Shown here: positions 1 to 9,892 of the stretch, piece by piece
Layout of the letters: every line of letters begins with the position of its first letter
Numbering within the stretch: the stretch's first letter is position 1
Made by a program: the position numbers and the translations under genes
NCBI GenBank assembly: GCA_037176725.1
Contig: JAZBRS010000044.1
Span: forward strand, 4,464,001-4,528,000
Length of the DNA stretch: 64,000 nucleotides
Source of the DNA: Posidonia oceanica
Lineage: Eukaryota > Streptophyta > Magnoliopsida > Alismatales > Posidoniaceae
Direction: 5' to 3'
Notes under the pieces: model-generated
Told to the model about the DNA's origin: nothing
Databases searched by the model: none
The model's input: only the letters and a program-made list of their open reading frames with translations

Positions 1-543
1 CGTTTTATATAATTTATAATTTTTTGATATGCATTTGTTATGTTGAATTCAAGTTTATAATATAATGATTATCCATCATAACATATTGTAAGTTTGTTTT
101 TTATGATCAGAAGATATGAGGACGAGCAAGAGGTCGATTTGTCGAGTGACGACAACGAACATTACGAGGAGTATGTACGCGACCGTTATTCCATTCATGC
201 ATATCCTCAAAAGGTAAAGGAAAGCAAGTTGATAAGAAAATAGATGACTTGTATTATATATTTGTATGATTGGATATGTAAAACTATTTCAGTGTTGTAA
301 ACAAATACATATGTAAAACCATTTCATGTAGTATTAATTAGTACTTTTTTTATGAAATGTGTGGATGTGTAATATATCTGTGATTTAGTATATTTGTGAT
401 ACCTCCTTGTAAACTCGATTTAACAATGACTGGATCACGAGTATAGAAGTTCCTCACTACGTTCTCGCTAAAAGGTCTTGTTAGGACAATGCGAGGAGAT
501 TGTGAGGACATATGTCCTCGCAAATTCTTGTTTTTCTAGTAGT
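1..543 (+). mobile_element. Right end of a CACTA (En/Spm) transposon, truncated by the window
   Basis: Seen: the segment matches the 3' part of the longer element ending at 14137 (the last coding exon and the AT-rich intron before it are clearly homologous). It has repeated subterminal CCTCGC/GCGAGG motifs near 470-525 and ends in TTTTTCTAGTAGT, the complement of the CACTACTAGAAAA terminus typical of CACTA elements. The left part lies outside the window. The final G of the terminus is A here, so the end is mutated. Family assignment rests on the terminus plus the Transposase_24-type exons of the sister copy. Confidence 0.7.
112..244 (+). pseudogene. Last exon of CACTA-encoded transposase-associated protein
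   Basis: Reads RYEDEQEVDLSSDDNEHYEE and then a basic tail ending LIRK before a stop. It matches the last exon at about 13303-13441 of the related element (RYLDEQEVDLSNDDKEDYEE). An AG acceptor precedes it in both copies. In this copy the tail has lost one phase relative to the other copy (KVKESKLIRK instead of a KGKGKQVGRR tail), so it is probably degraded. The acidic-then-basic tail is conserved in position; its function is not known to me. Confidence 0.55.
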
Positions 544-636
544 ACTTCATCTTCAATCCAACAAAAGTTTGTAATGTCCTCGCAAATTCCTGTTTTTCTA
601 GTAATACTTCATCTTTAATCCAACAAAAGTTTGTAA
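513..636. repeat. 62-bp tandem duplication spanning the CACTA end and its flank
   Basis: Two head-to-tail copies (513-574 and 575-636) each hold the CCTCGCAAATTC motif, the TTTTTCTAGTA terminus and the same downstream flank ending AAAAGTTTGTAA. The duplication therefore copied both transposon terminus and host flank. Confidence 0.85.
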
Positions 637-664
637 CTCGAACATCATCATCCAACTACACTAA

Positions 665-959
665 GGCCCCATTTGGTAAAAATTTTGGAATAGATTTTGG
701 ATATATAATCTTGATTCTATGTGTGTAAGTCGAGGTGAAATAGTTGTAAGATTATGGGTGTAAAATCTATTTAGTGTAAAAGATAGATTCTCCCATTATC
801 AATCTAATGTTAGATTCTCAAACAAAATATAAAAACATAATCAATTTTGTTTCGGCTAATGTGCAAAATCTGTCATTTCAATGGCTGTTTGGTTTAGCTA
901 ATGGTCATATCAAGATTCTGGGACAATCTGCAAGTCCAAAATCTTTACCAAATGGGGCC
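665..959. mobile_element. Tourist-like (PIF/Harbinger) MITE
   Basis: Seen: near-perfect terminal inverted repeats starting GGCCCCATTTGGTAAA (the right end reads TTTACCAAATGGGGCC) flanked on both sides by TAA (662-664 and 960-962). The 295-bp length, TAA target duplication and absence of any open frame fit a non-autonomous PIF/Harbinger element. The intact ends suggest a fairly recent insertion. Confidence 0.9.
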
Positions 960-962
960 TAA

Positions 963-1620
963 GTAGAAAAACCTTGGCTATTTGGTTGCACACTTTTTAA
1001 ATGATTCATGAGACTATATGCATCACCAACTTCAATCAAATCTAATCTTTGTGAATTTTCATGATTATGAAACGATCGCATTTTATGAACTCCAAAAACT
1101 ATACACCACTAGCTTCGCTTGCTAAATATGAATATGCCTTTGTTGTTTTAATTCTTTCATCAATCATAGATTTGACACTTGAATTAGTCCCATCTACGTT
1201 TCTAACAGATCCCAAGAGATGCAATTCCTGTTGTATAGCAAACTCGTGGTTGTGTTCTTTGACAATTTTATCAAGAGTCCAAGCACTACTATTTTCTCAT
1301 TTGCAACATACCATTGCTTGACAACCCTCATGGACAAGCAATCTGCTAACCTGTTTTTGTTTTGATGGAATTTCAAGTTCCACTTGTCATTCATCCTTCT
1401 TTCGAGCATAAAAAAAATCGAACAGAAATTTCATTTTTATATTCTCGTTTTGCATTTCCCTTCTAAATACTAAAACATCTGCTAATCATATACCCATTAT
1501 CAAATTTATATGCTTCTTCTTCACTATAGAACATTCCTTCTCTAGGTTTGCATTCTCTTTTGCCATTAACAACACCAATATCATCTGCTTTATTATTTTT
1601 CACTTGTTCATCTGACATCA
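963..1620. other. Intergenic, no feature recognised
   Basis: AT-rich. Short open frames on both strands (1061-1321 +, 1194-1409 -) show no conserved motif I recognise. The minus-strand frame carries NRLADCLS, faintly like the end of a LINE RNase H domain, but this is too weak to call. Confidence 0.5.
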
Positions 1621-2177
1621 TTTGAAGAGTTCGAACCATGCAAAAAATATAAAAAAATTCAACACAAAAAATGCAATATTTTTAGTTACTTTCAATTGCA
1701 AGAGTATATTTTCATTCTTATTATATAGTAAAAAAAATCAGAAAAGGCCGAAGCTTGAGAAGTCTAATATGTTAAATTACTTTTACGAACATCTTTTGCC
1801 TTAGATGAAATTATCTATATGAATTTACTTTTAAAAAAATCTATAACCTTAGATGAAATTATCTACCTACTATCTTACATAAGGATATGTAAGAATAATT
1901 TCTTTGAAGAGTTTGAACCATGTAAAAAATATTAAAAATCAACACAAAAAATGTAATATTTTTAGGCAATTTCAATTACAAGAGTATGTTTCGATTCTTA
2001 TTATATAGTAAAAATTTTCAAAAAAGGAGAGAGCATGAGAAGTCAAATATGTTAACTTACTTTTTTTTTAAATACCTTAAAAGAAATTATCTATATGAAC
2101 TTACTTTAAAAAAAACTATAACCTTAGATGAAATTATCTACCTACTATCTTACATAAGAATATGTAAAAATAATTAG
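1621..2177. repeat. 282-bp tandem duplication
   Basis: Two adjacent diverged copies (1621-1902 and 1903-2177) share TTTGAAGAGTT at their starts and the CTACCTACTATCTTACATAA block at their ends. No coding sense is visible. Confidence 0.85.
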
Positions 2178-2528
2178 GATTAGTCCCTCTAATCCTATAT
2201 TAATATATAATTTTATTAAAGAAAATCTTAGATGAAATCCTTCTTTAAGTATAAATAGACTCCACATTTTCTTCTAAAGACAAATTCCATGTTGAAAACG
2301 CCATTTCCTGCTTAAAAAAAATCATACATGTGCATATAATAGTTTTCTTATTTTTTGTTTGAAAATGCAAAGAATGTGCAATCTTGATAATTTTCAACTA
2401 AAGAAAAAAACTCCAATTTGATACGATTTTGTTTGATGGTGATATTTAACAGTCCCAAAAATCTAGGGTTGTAAAAATCTTGGGAGATGAGAAGAGTAGA
2501 AGACATCAAACAAAACATAATTCATTTC
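2178..2528. other. Intergenic, no feature recognised
   Basis: AT-rich spacer without a convincing open frame or terminal repeat. Confidence 0.5.
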
Positions 2529-2609
2529 ATACATGACTGATGCTCCAGTAAGAAGGTTACGGGTTCGAATACAATTAGATATAGAATTTTAAAAAAAAAA
2601 AAAAAAAAA
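2529..2609 (+). mobile_element. SINE-like 3' remnant
   Basis: A GGGTTCGAATAC stretch (2561-2572) fits the polymerase III B box (GGTTCRANNCC-like) and is followed about 20 bases later by a 19-base poly(A) tract (2591-2609). The A box region is weak, so this is probably a truncated tRNA-derived SINE. Confidence 0.4.
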
Positions 2610-4200
2610 GTAGAAGAGCATTGTTGAATTTCCCAAATTTCGTCGAAAAAGATGTGGGTCCTACTAAATCATGGGTCCGTTTAATTAAAAAAATGGATTA
2701 TGGTCAGACAACAATGATCTAAAAAGTTTACACCACATAGCTTTTATCTGGTTATTTTCAAGCTGTTTTTTTATTATTTTTCTTCCACATGTCAATACTT
2801 TATTAGTTAGATGCTATTCATCTGCCTTTAATGTGGTCAGACTTGTAGGTCTCTGATGTGATCAGACTTGTAGTTACGTGGGTGTGATGACTGATCGAAT
2901 GCTACCTACCTCCCCAACGAGCAGCCACTATGCTATCGGATCGGATCATACATACCCGGGTAATGATTAATCTTACATTCTAATTTTTCATTAAAGTTCT
3001 AATTTTACTACTTAACTTCATCCACCTTGATCGATTTTCGCATCTCTTCATTAATTTGATTACCTTAAAGCAATGCACGATGGGGGAGATCCACGTTGAG
3101 GTCAGGTGAGACCTCGATTTTATCTTAATTTTTAAAAAATTAAAAAATAATATATATTTTATCCAATTTAAAATATAATTTATCATGTAAATGTCTCATT
3201 TATTCCCATATTCCCAGCAAAACAACAGAAATCCTAAATCCTAATCTCATATTCCCAACACACATCGATGCACAGTAGAGGAGGAGGAGCAGCGGCCAGC
3301 GCACAGCGGCGAAGTACTGCATCCGTTCACCGACACGTAGAGTGGCATGGTGACGAATCTCCACACCGCACTCTGCAGTGTCTGCACCACAGTCTACAAC
3401 GGTAGCCCACACTCTGCGTACAACAGCAACCCGCACTTTGCAGACGGCAACGACGCCGACTAGTCTGGAGTGGGTTTGGTTTTAATCAACTATATATTAA
3501 TATATGATATTATAATGATATAGTGAGTAATTATAGAACTAAACAAAAAATAATCTTGGTACCATTAATATATTCACGTCTACGTGATTTCATAATGTTG
3601 TAATGTTTTTAATCTTTTTATATTTTTTTAGCAGTTGTGTTGTAGTGTTGTGACAATTGATTCATTTTCATCAAACGACAAACGGCAAAGAAGTATGTAT
3701 CCATACACATCCGGTAGTATTTGCAATGTGTTTTATTTAAATTATTTTTTGTTTATTTAGTTTTTTCTTTTTTATTTATGTGTAGTTATATTTTACAAAT
3801 AAACACAGTTATAGACAAATATTCTATTAAAGGACCGAAAAAAAAAACTTTGAAACAATTATCAATTTGAGACAAATTCATTAATAATGAGACACTTTCC
3901 TCGAGTTCAAAGAAAATATCTCTAGAATTTAATCCAGAAGAATTGATTTCAGATCCTGGTTTAAGACCACCGATAGCCAATTATAATATAAATGAGCGTG
4001 ACAAAATTAAACGTACATATCTGAGTAAACCTCTATGTCAATCATAAAGTTATGTATTTCCATACACGAACTTTAATAGGAAGCTTCATCATTTTTAACA
4101 ATACTTGGTTTAATAATATTTAAATTTTATTATTTTATTATATTTATTTTAAAAAATTTATCATCTGTTTAATTGTAATCTATCCTTAAAAAATCCTAAA
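2610..4200. other. Intergenic; one GC-rich patch, no gene recognised
   Basis: Mostly AT-rich. A patch at about 3240-3460 is GC-richer and contains several variants of a CCGCACTCTGCAG-like motif. It opens a minus-strand frame (3200-3436) with cysteine- and arginine-rich translation that resembles no family I know. I treat it as non-coding. Confidence 0.5.
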
Positions 4201-4212
4201 TACATGATAGAG

Positions 4213-4218
4213 CACGTG
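4213..4218. promoter_or_regulatory. G-box CACGTG upstream of the CCR-like gene
   Basis: A perfect palindromic CACGTG lies about 100 bases upstream of the TATA box. Plant bZIP and bHLH factors bind this motif; its use here is inferred from position only. Confidence 0.4.
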
Positions 4219-4318
4219 TCAGTATCAACATCGGGTCGGATCCAAGACCCGGATCAGCAAATCGTGATGGACTTGTTCTCCGTCCAAATTCATCGTATCA
4301 TCTCCGTCCGGTTAGCAC

Positions 4319-4327
4319 TCTATATAA
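4319..4327 (+). promoter_or_regulatory. TATA box of the CCR-like gene
   Basis: TCTATATAA lies about 80 bases before the ATG at 4408, leaving room for a short leader of about 50 bases. It is the best TATA-like site in this upstream region. Confidence 0.6.
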
Positions 4328-4407
4328 CTCCCTCCATTCCCCTCCTTGTTGTCGCCGACGACATTTTTTGTGTGCGCCACGGAGATCTAGAGTGAGAAAC
4401 TGAGACG

Positions 4408-4744
4408 ATGGTGGTGGAAGCGAGGAGAATGGTGGTGGAGCTCGGCGGTGCCGTCCTCCCGAAGAAAAATCCACCGTTCATGTTCCCCTCGGACAAGCCG
4501 TGGCCCATCGACGTCCGGAGGCAAGTCAACCCCGACGGTCAAGCGAGAGGTGGCTCGAGGTTGGTGTGTGTTACGAGCGCCGCCTCGTACATCGGTCTCG
4601 CCGTCGTGCACGGTCTCGTCGGTCGTGGCTACTTCGTACGCGCCCTCATCGAAAGCCAAGGTTGTTATATATATATGATCAGGCGTATATATACGGCCCT
4701 CATCGGCGGTGGCTACTTCGGCCGCACCTGATGACGCCTCTATG

Positions 4745-4794
<50 letters not shown>

Positions 4795-6707
4795 GGATAT
4801 CAGTCATACGAGTAGGGATAGGAGAACTAAGATGTTCTAATGGCAATTGCAGAGGACTTGGAAAGGTTGAGGGAGGTGGAGTCGGAGAACGTCGATTGTG
4901 TCGCGGCCAACATGATGGATTTGGAGAGCATGTCGGCGGCGTTCGATGGCTGCGCCGCCGTCTTCCACACGTCCAGCTTCATCGATCCCGGCGGCATCTC
5001 CGGCTACACGGTAATCATCCTGACCACTCGATCTCTATCATTCTCTTTCTCTATTATTTGGGTTTCCACCAGAAACTCCAGATAAGAATGGATAGCCTTG
5101 TACGTTTTTTCTTGGGAGAAAGTAATTTAGTTCTTAATTTTATTTATAATATTCAAGTGTTGCCATCACCATCATTAATTCGACAATGATGCCATCACTC
5201 GAATGATTGCGGCTTCAAAACCGACTTCAATTGATCATGTCTGACTTCGATGGAGATGAGACAAGTAGCAGTCATATTATGCTTCTTATATTATCTTCCT
5301 TTTCTTCATTAAAAAAATAAAATAAAGTAAATATCATACTTCTTATTATTACAATACATAGTGTACACATTGGAGAGTACTTCTATAAACTAGCCCAATT
5401 AAGAGAAATGTCTTTTATGATTATTGACGAAAAGAACTTAATGATTCAATGGTTTCTCAAGTAAAGAAAACCAGGGTCGCTATACCCACCTAACAGAGCA
5501 GTGTCGTCATTGCAGCAAACAAATAATGTAATAAATACTCGTGTCTGACAATATATATCTGTCCAACATTACTTGAATAAAATTGATAAATTATCTTTAT
5601 AATATGATGTTGACTCTGAAAGATCATAGATTTCAACTCCAAATGATCCGTTGATAATTACTCCTGAGAAATATGGTATGTCTTGATTTACAGATTGTTT
5701 TGAAAATAAAAAAAGTAGTATACGCCCAACGGATTAAACAGATCTAACAATCTTATGTACAAGGATTTGCTACCATGGTCCTCTATGTGTTTGGCGATCG
5801 TAACTTTTTAATTCTTCAACACAAATGACAGAAACATATGGCGGAGATGGAGGCCATGGTCACCAAGAATGTGGTGGAGGCATGTGCAAGAACCACCTCT
5901 GTCCGAAAGTGCATTCTCACATCCTCTCTCTTGGCTTGCATTTGGCAAAGAGATGTCCCTCTTGATCCTGATAATGTCATAGACGAGAGCTGTTGGAGCG
6001 ACGAGACCGTTTGCAGAGAAAGAAAGGTGAGTAGAATAAAAATAAAGTTTACTGCATGATGCTGAGCATTTGAACCTCCTACTGTAACGAGGGAAGCACA
6101 ATTATATATGTCCTGATTATTAACTTTACCCTAATTTAACCATCTTTATGCAGCTGTGGCTTGCGTTGGGTAAGACCATGATGGAGAGATCCGCTTGGAG
6201 ACTAGCAAGAGGAAGGGACATTAAACTTATATCAATATGCCCCGGCCTCGTTACTGGATATGGGTTTTGCAACCAGAGACCATCAACATCCATAGCATAC
6301 CTTAAAGGTTTGTCACAATATATGTGTGTTGTTGTTCTCTTATATACTATATATCTTCGTTCACTACTTGAACTGTTCTTGGTTAATTATGATTTCTAGG
6401 AGTGAATGATATGTTTGCTAAGGGAACGTTGGCCACCGTAGATATCGACAAGGTTGCGGAGGCACATGTCTTGGTGTACAAGGCGTCAAATTCTAGTGGG
6501 AGGTACATATGTTTCGACGATGTTGTTGAGGAGAGAGAGGACGTATTGAAGATAGAACGGCTTCTTGGACTACCAGCTCAAATATTTAGTGGTTCTGGTG
6601 GGGAAGGTGGTGGTGAACGTGTCAAGTTAAGCAATGGGAAATTGTCAAGATTGATGTCCAGGACATTTAGGTGTTCTTTTGATAGCTACAACTGGATTAC
6701 TTGTTGA
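4408..6707 (+). CDS. Cinnamoyl-CoA reductase-like NAD(P)-dependent dehydrogenase (SNL6-type)
   Basis: Five exons join in frame with GT-AG borders: 4408-4660, 4853-5010, 5832-6026, 6154-6307 and 6400-6707, giving 355 residues and a TGA stop. The fold is the extended short-chain dehydrogenase family: [11 protein letters not shown] near residue 52 is the dinucleotide loop, followed by [59 protein letters not shown] and AEAHVLVY, as in plant CCR-like/SNL6 proteins. True CCRs reduce hydroxycinnamoyl-CoA esters for lignin or defence phenolics in the cytosol; the substrate here is unknown. Odd points: the catalytic YxxxK is LALGK (Leu for Tyr), and exons 1-2 are much richer in GC than exons 3-5. No frameshift or premature stop is present. 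Two broken relatives lie downstream at 17232 and 43641. Confidence 0.88.
4661..4852. repeat. Intron 1 with (TA)n(TG)n microsatellite and an echo of exon 1
   Basis: The intron holds a run of TA followed by a long TG run (about 4741-4793). It also has a segment (about 4695-4730) repeating the exon words CGCCCTCATC and GGTGGCTACTTCG in shuffled order, as if part of exon 1 had been duplicated into the intron. The donor AAG|GTTG and acceptor TTGCAG|AGG keep the frame. Confidence 0.7.
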
Positions 6708-7547
6708 GCACGCTATGGCTACATATTTTGTTACTCATATTTACTTATTTTGTACATAAATAATACTTCTCAAGGTATTTTAGCTAATTTTGCAAGAACC
6801 TGAAGTATTACGATGAAATACAGATGAAAGAGGAAAAATAAGATGAAAAGATCAGTTATGTTGCAAACAAGAGAAGAAATCCTAATCCAACTAGGATCCA
6901 ATCAAAGATTCAATTTGTACATCACATATCATATTCAAATTCAAATGGATCCTAAATGTGCCAATATTCTCAAGAAGTAACCAATGTTATTCAAATAGAA
7001 ATTCCAAAATATAAGAGTCAATTAGTGGCAGTTGGTGACCCCTATTGTGGAGATAATTTCTAAAATCTTGGGATATCTTTTATATTGAATATATTATCTA
7101 TATTGGTGATTTAAATTTAAGATAGCTGTAATCTCTATTCATGTCTATAAATATAATGATTCTCTATGTATTCATTATCTTCTACTTTGGATACTTCTTC
7201 TCTGGAACCGCCTTTCCAACTGCGGAATTGAATATTGGAAGTTGCTTATATCGGATTTGAATGATCGACATTATTAGTTTTATTTTTATTATGTTTCCTT
7301 CTTTTATTTTTATTTTCCTTTCTCAATTATGTGCTCAAATTCTTTTTTAGGATTAGATGAAGCTATGGTAATTGTTTGATTGTATAATTAGTTTTGCTCT
7401 CTCCTCTTTTGTGCTACATGCCATTATCATATATACTACACTAGCATGACAATGATTTTCAGTTATTTTGATAAACTTTGATAGACAAGTATTGATTGTT
7501 TGATGTATGAAGGTTTTTCGTTACTAACGTTAGTTGACTAATGTTTG
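6708..7547. other. 3' flank of the CCR-like gene; possible old LTR
   Basis: No coding sequence seen. The stretch from about 7036 (TGTGGAGATAATTTC) through a TCTATAAATATAATG box near 7143 to about 7260 is reminiscent of a copia-type LTR (short promoter region beginning TG and ending CA), but no target duplication or partner LTR is visible. Confidence 0.3.
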
Positions 7548-7555
7548 ACTAGGAA

Positions 7556-8200
7556 ATAGGCCTTGCAATGAGTTGGGGCCTGGACCCAAGACACATGGGT
7601 TTGGACTCGTGAAGTTAAGGTTTGGGTTTAGAAAATAAGACCCATGCACCAGGGACCTGGACCCAATAGACCCATTTGTTTAATAGATAGGGTCTAGGTC
7701 CAAAAATACCCAAACTGGTGGACTTATGGATTCAAAATATATTATAATAATTATATTTAACTATTGAATAATACTTATTTAATTTTTAACAAAAACTCCA
7801 TTTCCCTTTCCCAACTATACAATAATTATATTTAACTATATAATAATACTTATTTATTGGGTTATAATTGTTATTTAGTTTTTCTTTAATAAAAGTGCTT
7901 TTTATTATTTATTATAATGATTTGATTAGTATTTTGTTATGTATAATATTCATAGGTAATTTTATAAATTGTAGTGATTATTGTAACTAATAGATATTTT
8001 TGGTTAGATTTTTATACAAGTATCATTTAATATTCAAACTTGTCAGACCAGAGACCCGAACCCAGACCCGTTATCTTCATGGGTCTGGGTAGGGTTTGGG
8101 ACGTCTACATTTTAGATTATGGGTCTAGACTCGAACCAAGACCCATGAGAAAAGATGGGTCTATATCCAGTTAACCTAGACCCAATCCATTGCCACGCCC
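7556..8200. mobile_element. hAT-like MITE
   Basis: Seen: identical 8-base target duplications ACTAGGAA at 7548-7555 and 8201-8208. The imperfect inverted ends read AGGCCTTGCAATG on the left and CATTGCCACGCCC on the right. Subterminal regions are full of GGGTCTGGG / ACCCAGACCC words, a common layout in plant hAT elements. The interior is AT-rich without an open frame, so this is a non-autonomous element of 645 bases. Confidence 0.85.
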
Positions 8201-8320
8201 ACTAGGAAGGAAGAAGATGGCAGGAGTTTAAAGCACTACCACTTTCTAAGTGGTCAAATGCAACTGCCACTAACGATCATTTGAAAGGGGTTTCTCTAAA
8301 AAAGGTTATGAGGATACTAA

Positions 8321-9313
8321 GGTTGCATTTCCTACCCTTGAATGGAGGGTAGAATGGACTAGAATTGAATAATATTATTCGAGTGGAATGATATTCCTAA
8401 GTTTAGTACAAAAATAGGGTGGGAATAGCCATTCCCTTGGGAATAAACTTCCTACTCAATATAGGAATTTGATTCCTTGGTGATATGCAAGGAATTTGAT
8501 TTCCATTCCGTTGCATGGGAAAAAATTGCCTCCACCCTATTCCCTCTTGCGTGCAAAGGCTCCTGCACCTCCACCCTCCTCCCTGACCCGTGGTCCTCCA
8601 CGGGTCCTTCCTGTCCATCTGTCTGAAGTTTGGGGTTAAGGTGTTAGTGCAGGCGTTCAAGTCCTTGCTTAACGCGATGATCAAGAACTAGAGGTTCGAT
8701 CACATCACCACGAGTCCTTCCTGTCCATCCGTCTAAAGTTTGGGGTTAACGTGTCAGTGCAGGCGTTCAAGTCCTTTCTTAACGCGATGATCCAGAACTG
8801 GAGGTTTGATCACATCACAGTTCATTTCAAGAGTTGCTAAAGCAAGTTTGGGATTAGGCCGAACATCTTCTCCTACAATGTTCTCATCAAGGCGTTGTGT
8901 AAGTTGTCTGATTTGGATGGTGCTCTCAAGATGCTTAAGGAAATTCGCTAGTGGGGTCTGGTCTCCAATGTGATCACGTACACTATTGTTTTAGTGGTAT
9001 TATGTCATGAACAAACATGAATTTGTCCTTTTTATTTTAGGTGTTTGAAAAAAAACTTTTTAAGAGAGGTTATTTTAGAAGAATATTTTTGTCTAAATAT
9101 AGATTTTGCATTTTATTCCGATTTTAGTCCTACGTACTAAACAGTGGAAAGAAATTGTTTGTCAATTCTGTTCTAATTTTTGCTTACGTACCAAACACAA
9201 GAATAAAATAAACTTTCTTCATTCTATTCCATTCCATTCTATTCCCACTGTAATTTCAATCCAGAATTCATTCTATTCCAACGCTACCTCATTCCAACAT
9301 ACCAAATGTAGCA
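8321..9313. mobile_element. TIR element carrying a PPR gene fragment (Pack-type candidate)
   Basis: The unit is flanked by TAA (8318-8320 and 9314-9316). Its two ends are long, imperfect inverted repeats rich in GGAATGGAAT on the left and ATTCCATTCC on the right, with outermost bases GGTTGCATTT against AAATGTAGCA. Between them is a degraded PPR-coding stretch. The TAA duplication fits PIF/Harbinger mobilisation. The arrangement (host-gene fragment between transposon ends) matches what are called Pack-type elements; the superfamily is inferred from the target duplication only. Confidence 0.6.
8595..9000 (+). pseudogene. Pentatricopeptide-repeat protein fragment
   Basis: Translation of the plus strand gives VSVQAFKSFLNAMIQNWRFD, then FGIRPNIFSYNVLIKALCKL, SDLDGALKMLKEI and SNVITYTIVL. 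These are consecutive P-type PPR motifs (the PNxxSYNxLIKxLCK and PNVxTYTxxL signatures). PPR proteins bind organellar RNA. In-frame stops at SC*SKF and IR*WGL and the missing ends show this is a dead fragment. The first part is tandemly duplicated with a 110-base period (start words at 8604 and 8714). It lies inside the TIR element 8321-9313, so capture by the transposon is likely. Confidence 0.75.
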
Positions 9314-9455
9314 TAAGAGCATTTGCAGTAAAATGTAACAACGTTGCTACTAAAAGCTTTTATCTTTAGTAATAAGTAATCCTTATCTTTATCTTTAGTG
9401 TAAGTAATTAGTATATTAAATTAACAATGATGTCAGATTTTTACAGAGTAAGTTT

Positions 9456-9892
9456 ATGCTTTCACCTGGGTATACTAAGGAAGATTATCGTGTTCCTTTT
9501 ACAAAATTAATTAAGAAAATGATGAACGATATTTACTATAGGGCAAGGACACTTGCATTGGCAAAATGCCCTGACCCTCACGATGATTATCAGGCAGCCA
9601 AGGCATTTCCTCCACACTGGTGTACACAAGAGAGGTAATTAATATTTATACTAAATTAAAGTTATGTTTATTGTTGTATATATAGAAATTAACATATATA
9701 TTGATGTTTAATGTTACAACTAGGTGGAATGGACTCTGTGATCTTTTTGCCACAGATGTAGAGTTTCAAAAAAGATCCACAGCAGGGAAGTCAAATCGCG
9801 GAAAGCAGGAAATTCATTCTACGAGCGGATCAAGAAGCCACAATGACCTTCGAGCTGAGTTGATAATGATACTTTTATCTTCCATGATTTGA
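9456..9892 (+). pseudogene. Plant transposase (Ptta/En/Spm, Transposase_24) central exons
   Basis: Exon A (to 9634) reads KLIKKMMNDIYYRARTLALA then PHDDYQAAKAFPPHWCTQER. After a GT-AG intron (9635-9723), exon B continues WNGLCDLFATDVEFQKRS, AGKSNRGKQEIHSTSGSRSH and LRAE. The pattern R..A.......P...W..LC..F....F..RS...K.NR....H..GSRS is the signature of Pfam Transposase_24, found in plant CACTA elements. The frame runs into stops soon after LRAE. The first exon has no proven start. Its role in the element (DNA binding for transposition) is inferred from the family. Confidence 0.7.

Noticed and set aside
1061..1409. Overlapping open frames on both strands
   Set aside because: No motif beyond a weak NRLADCLS; not enough to call a LINE relic.
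3200..3436. 78-codon minus-strand open frame in a GC-rich patch
   Set aside because: No family resemblance, no plausible promoter or splice context; GC patch alone explains the open frame.
4320..4659. Minus-strand and other-frame open stretches over exon 1 of the CCR-like gene
   Set aside because: Shadows of a GC-rich coding exon; the plus-strand frame has family motifs.
9317..9455. Left terminus of the 9430-14137 CACTA element
   Set aside because: Searched for CACTACTAGAAAA and CCTCGC array to the left; none found, so the boundary is left open.
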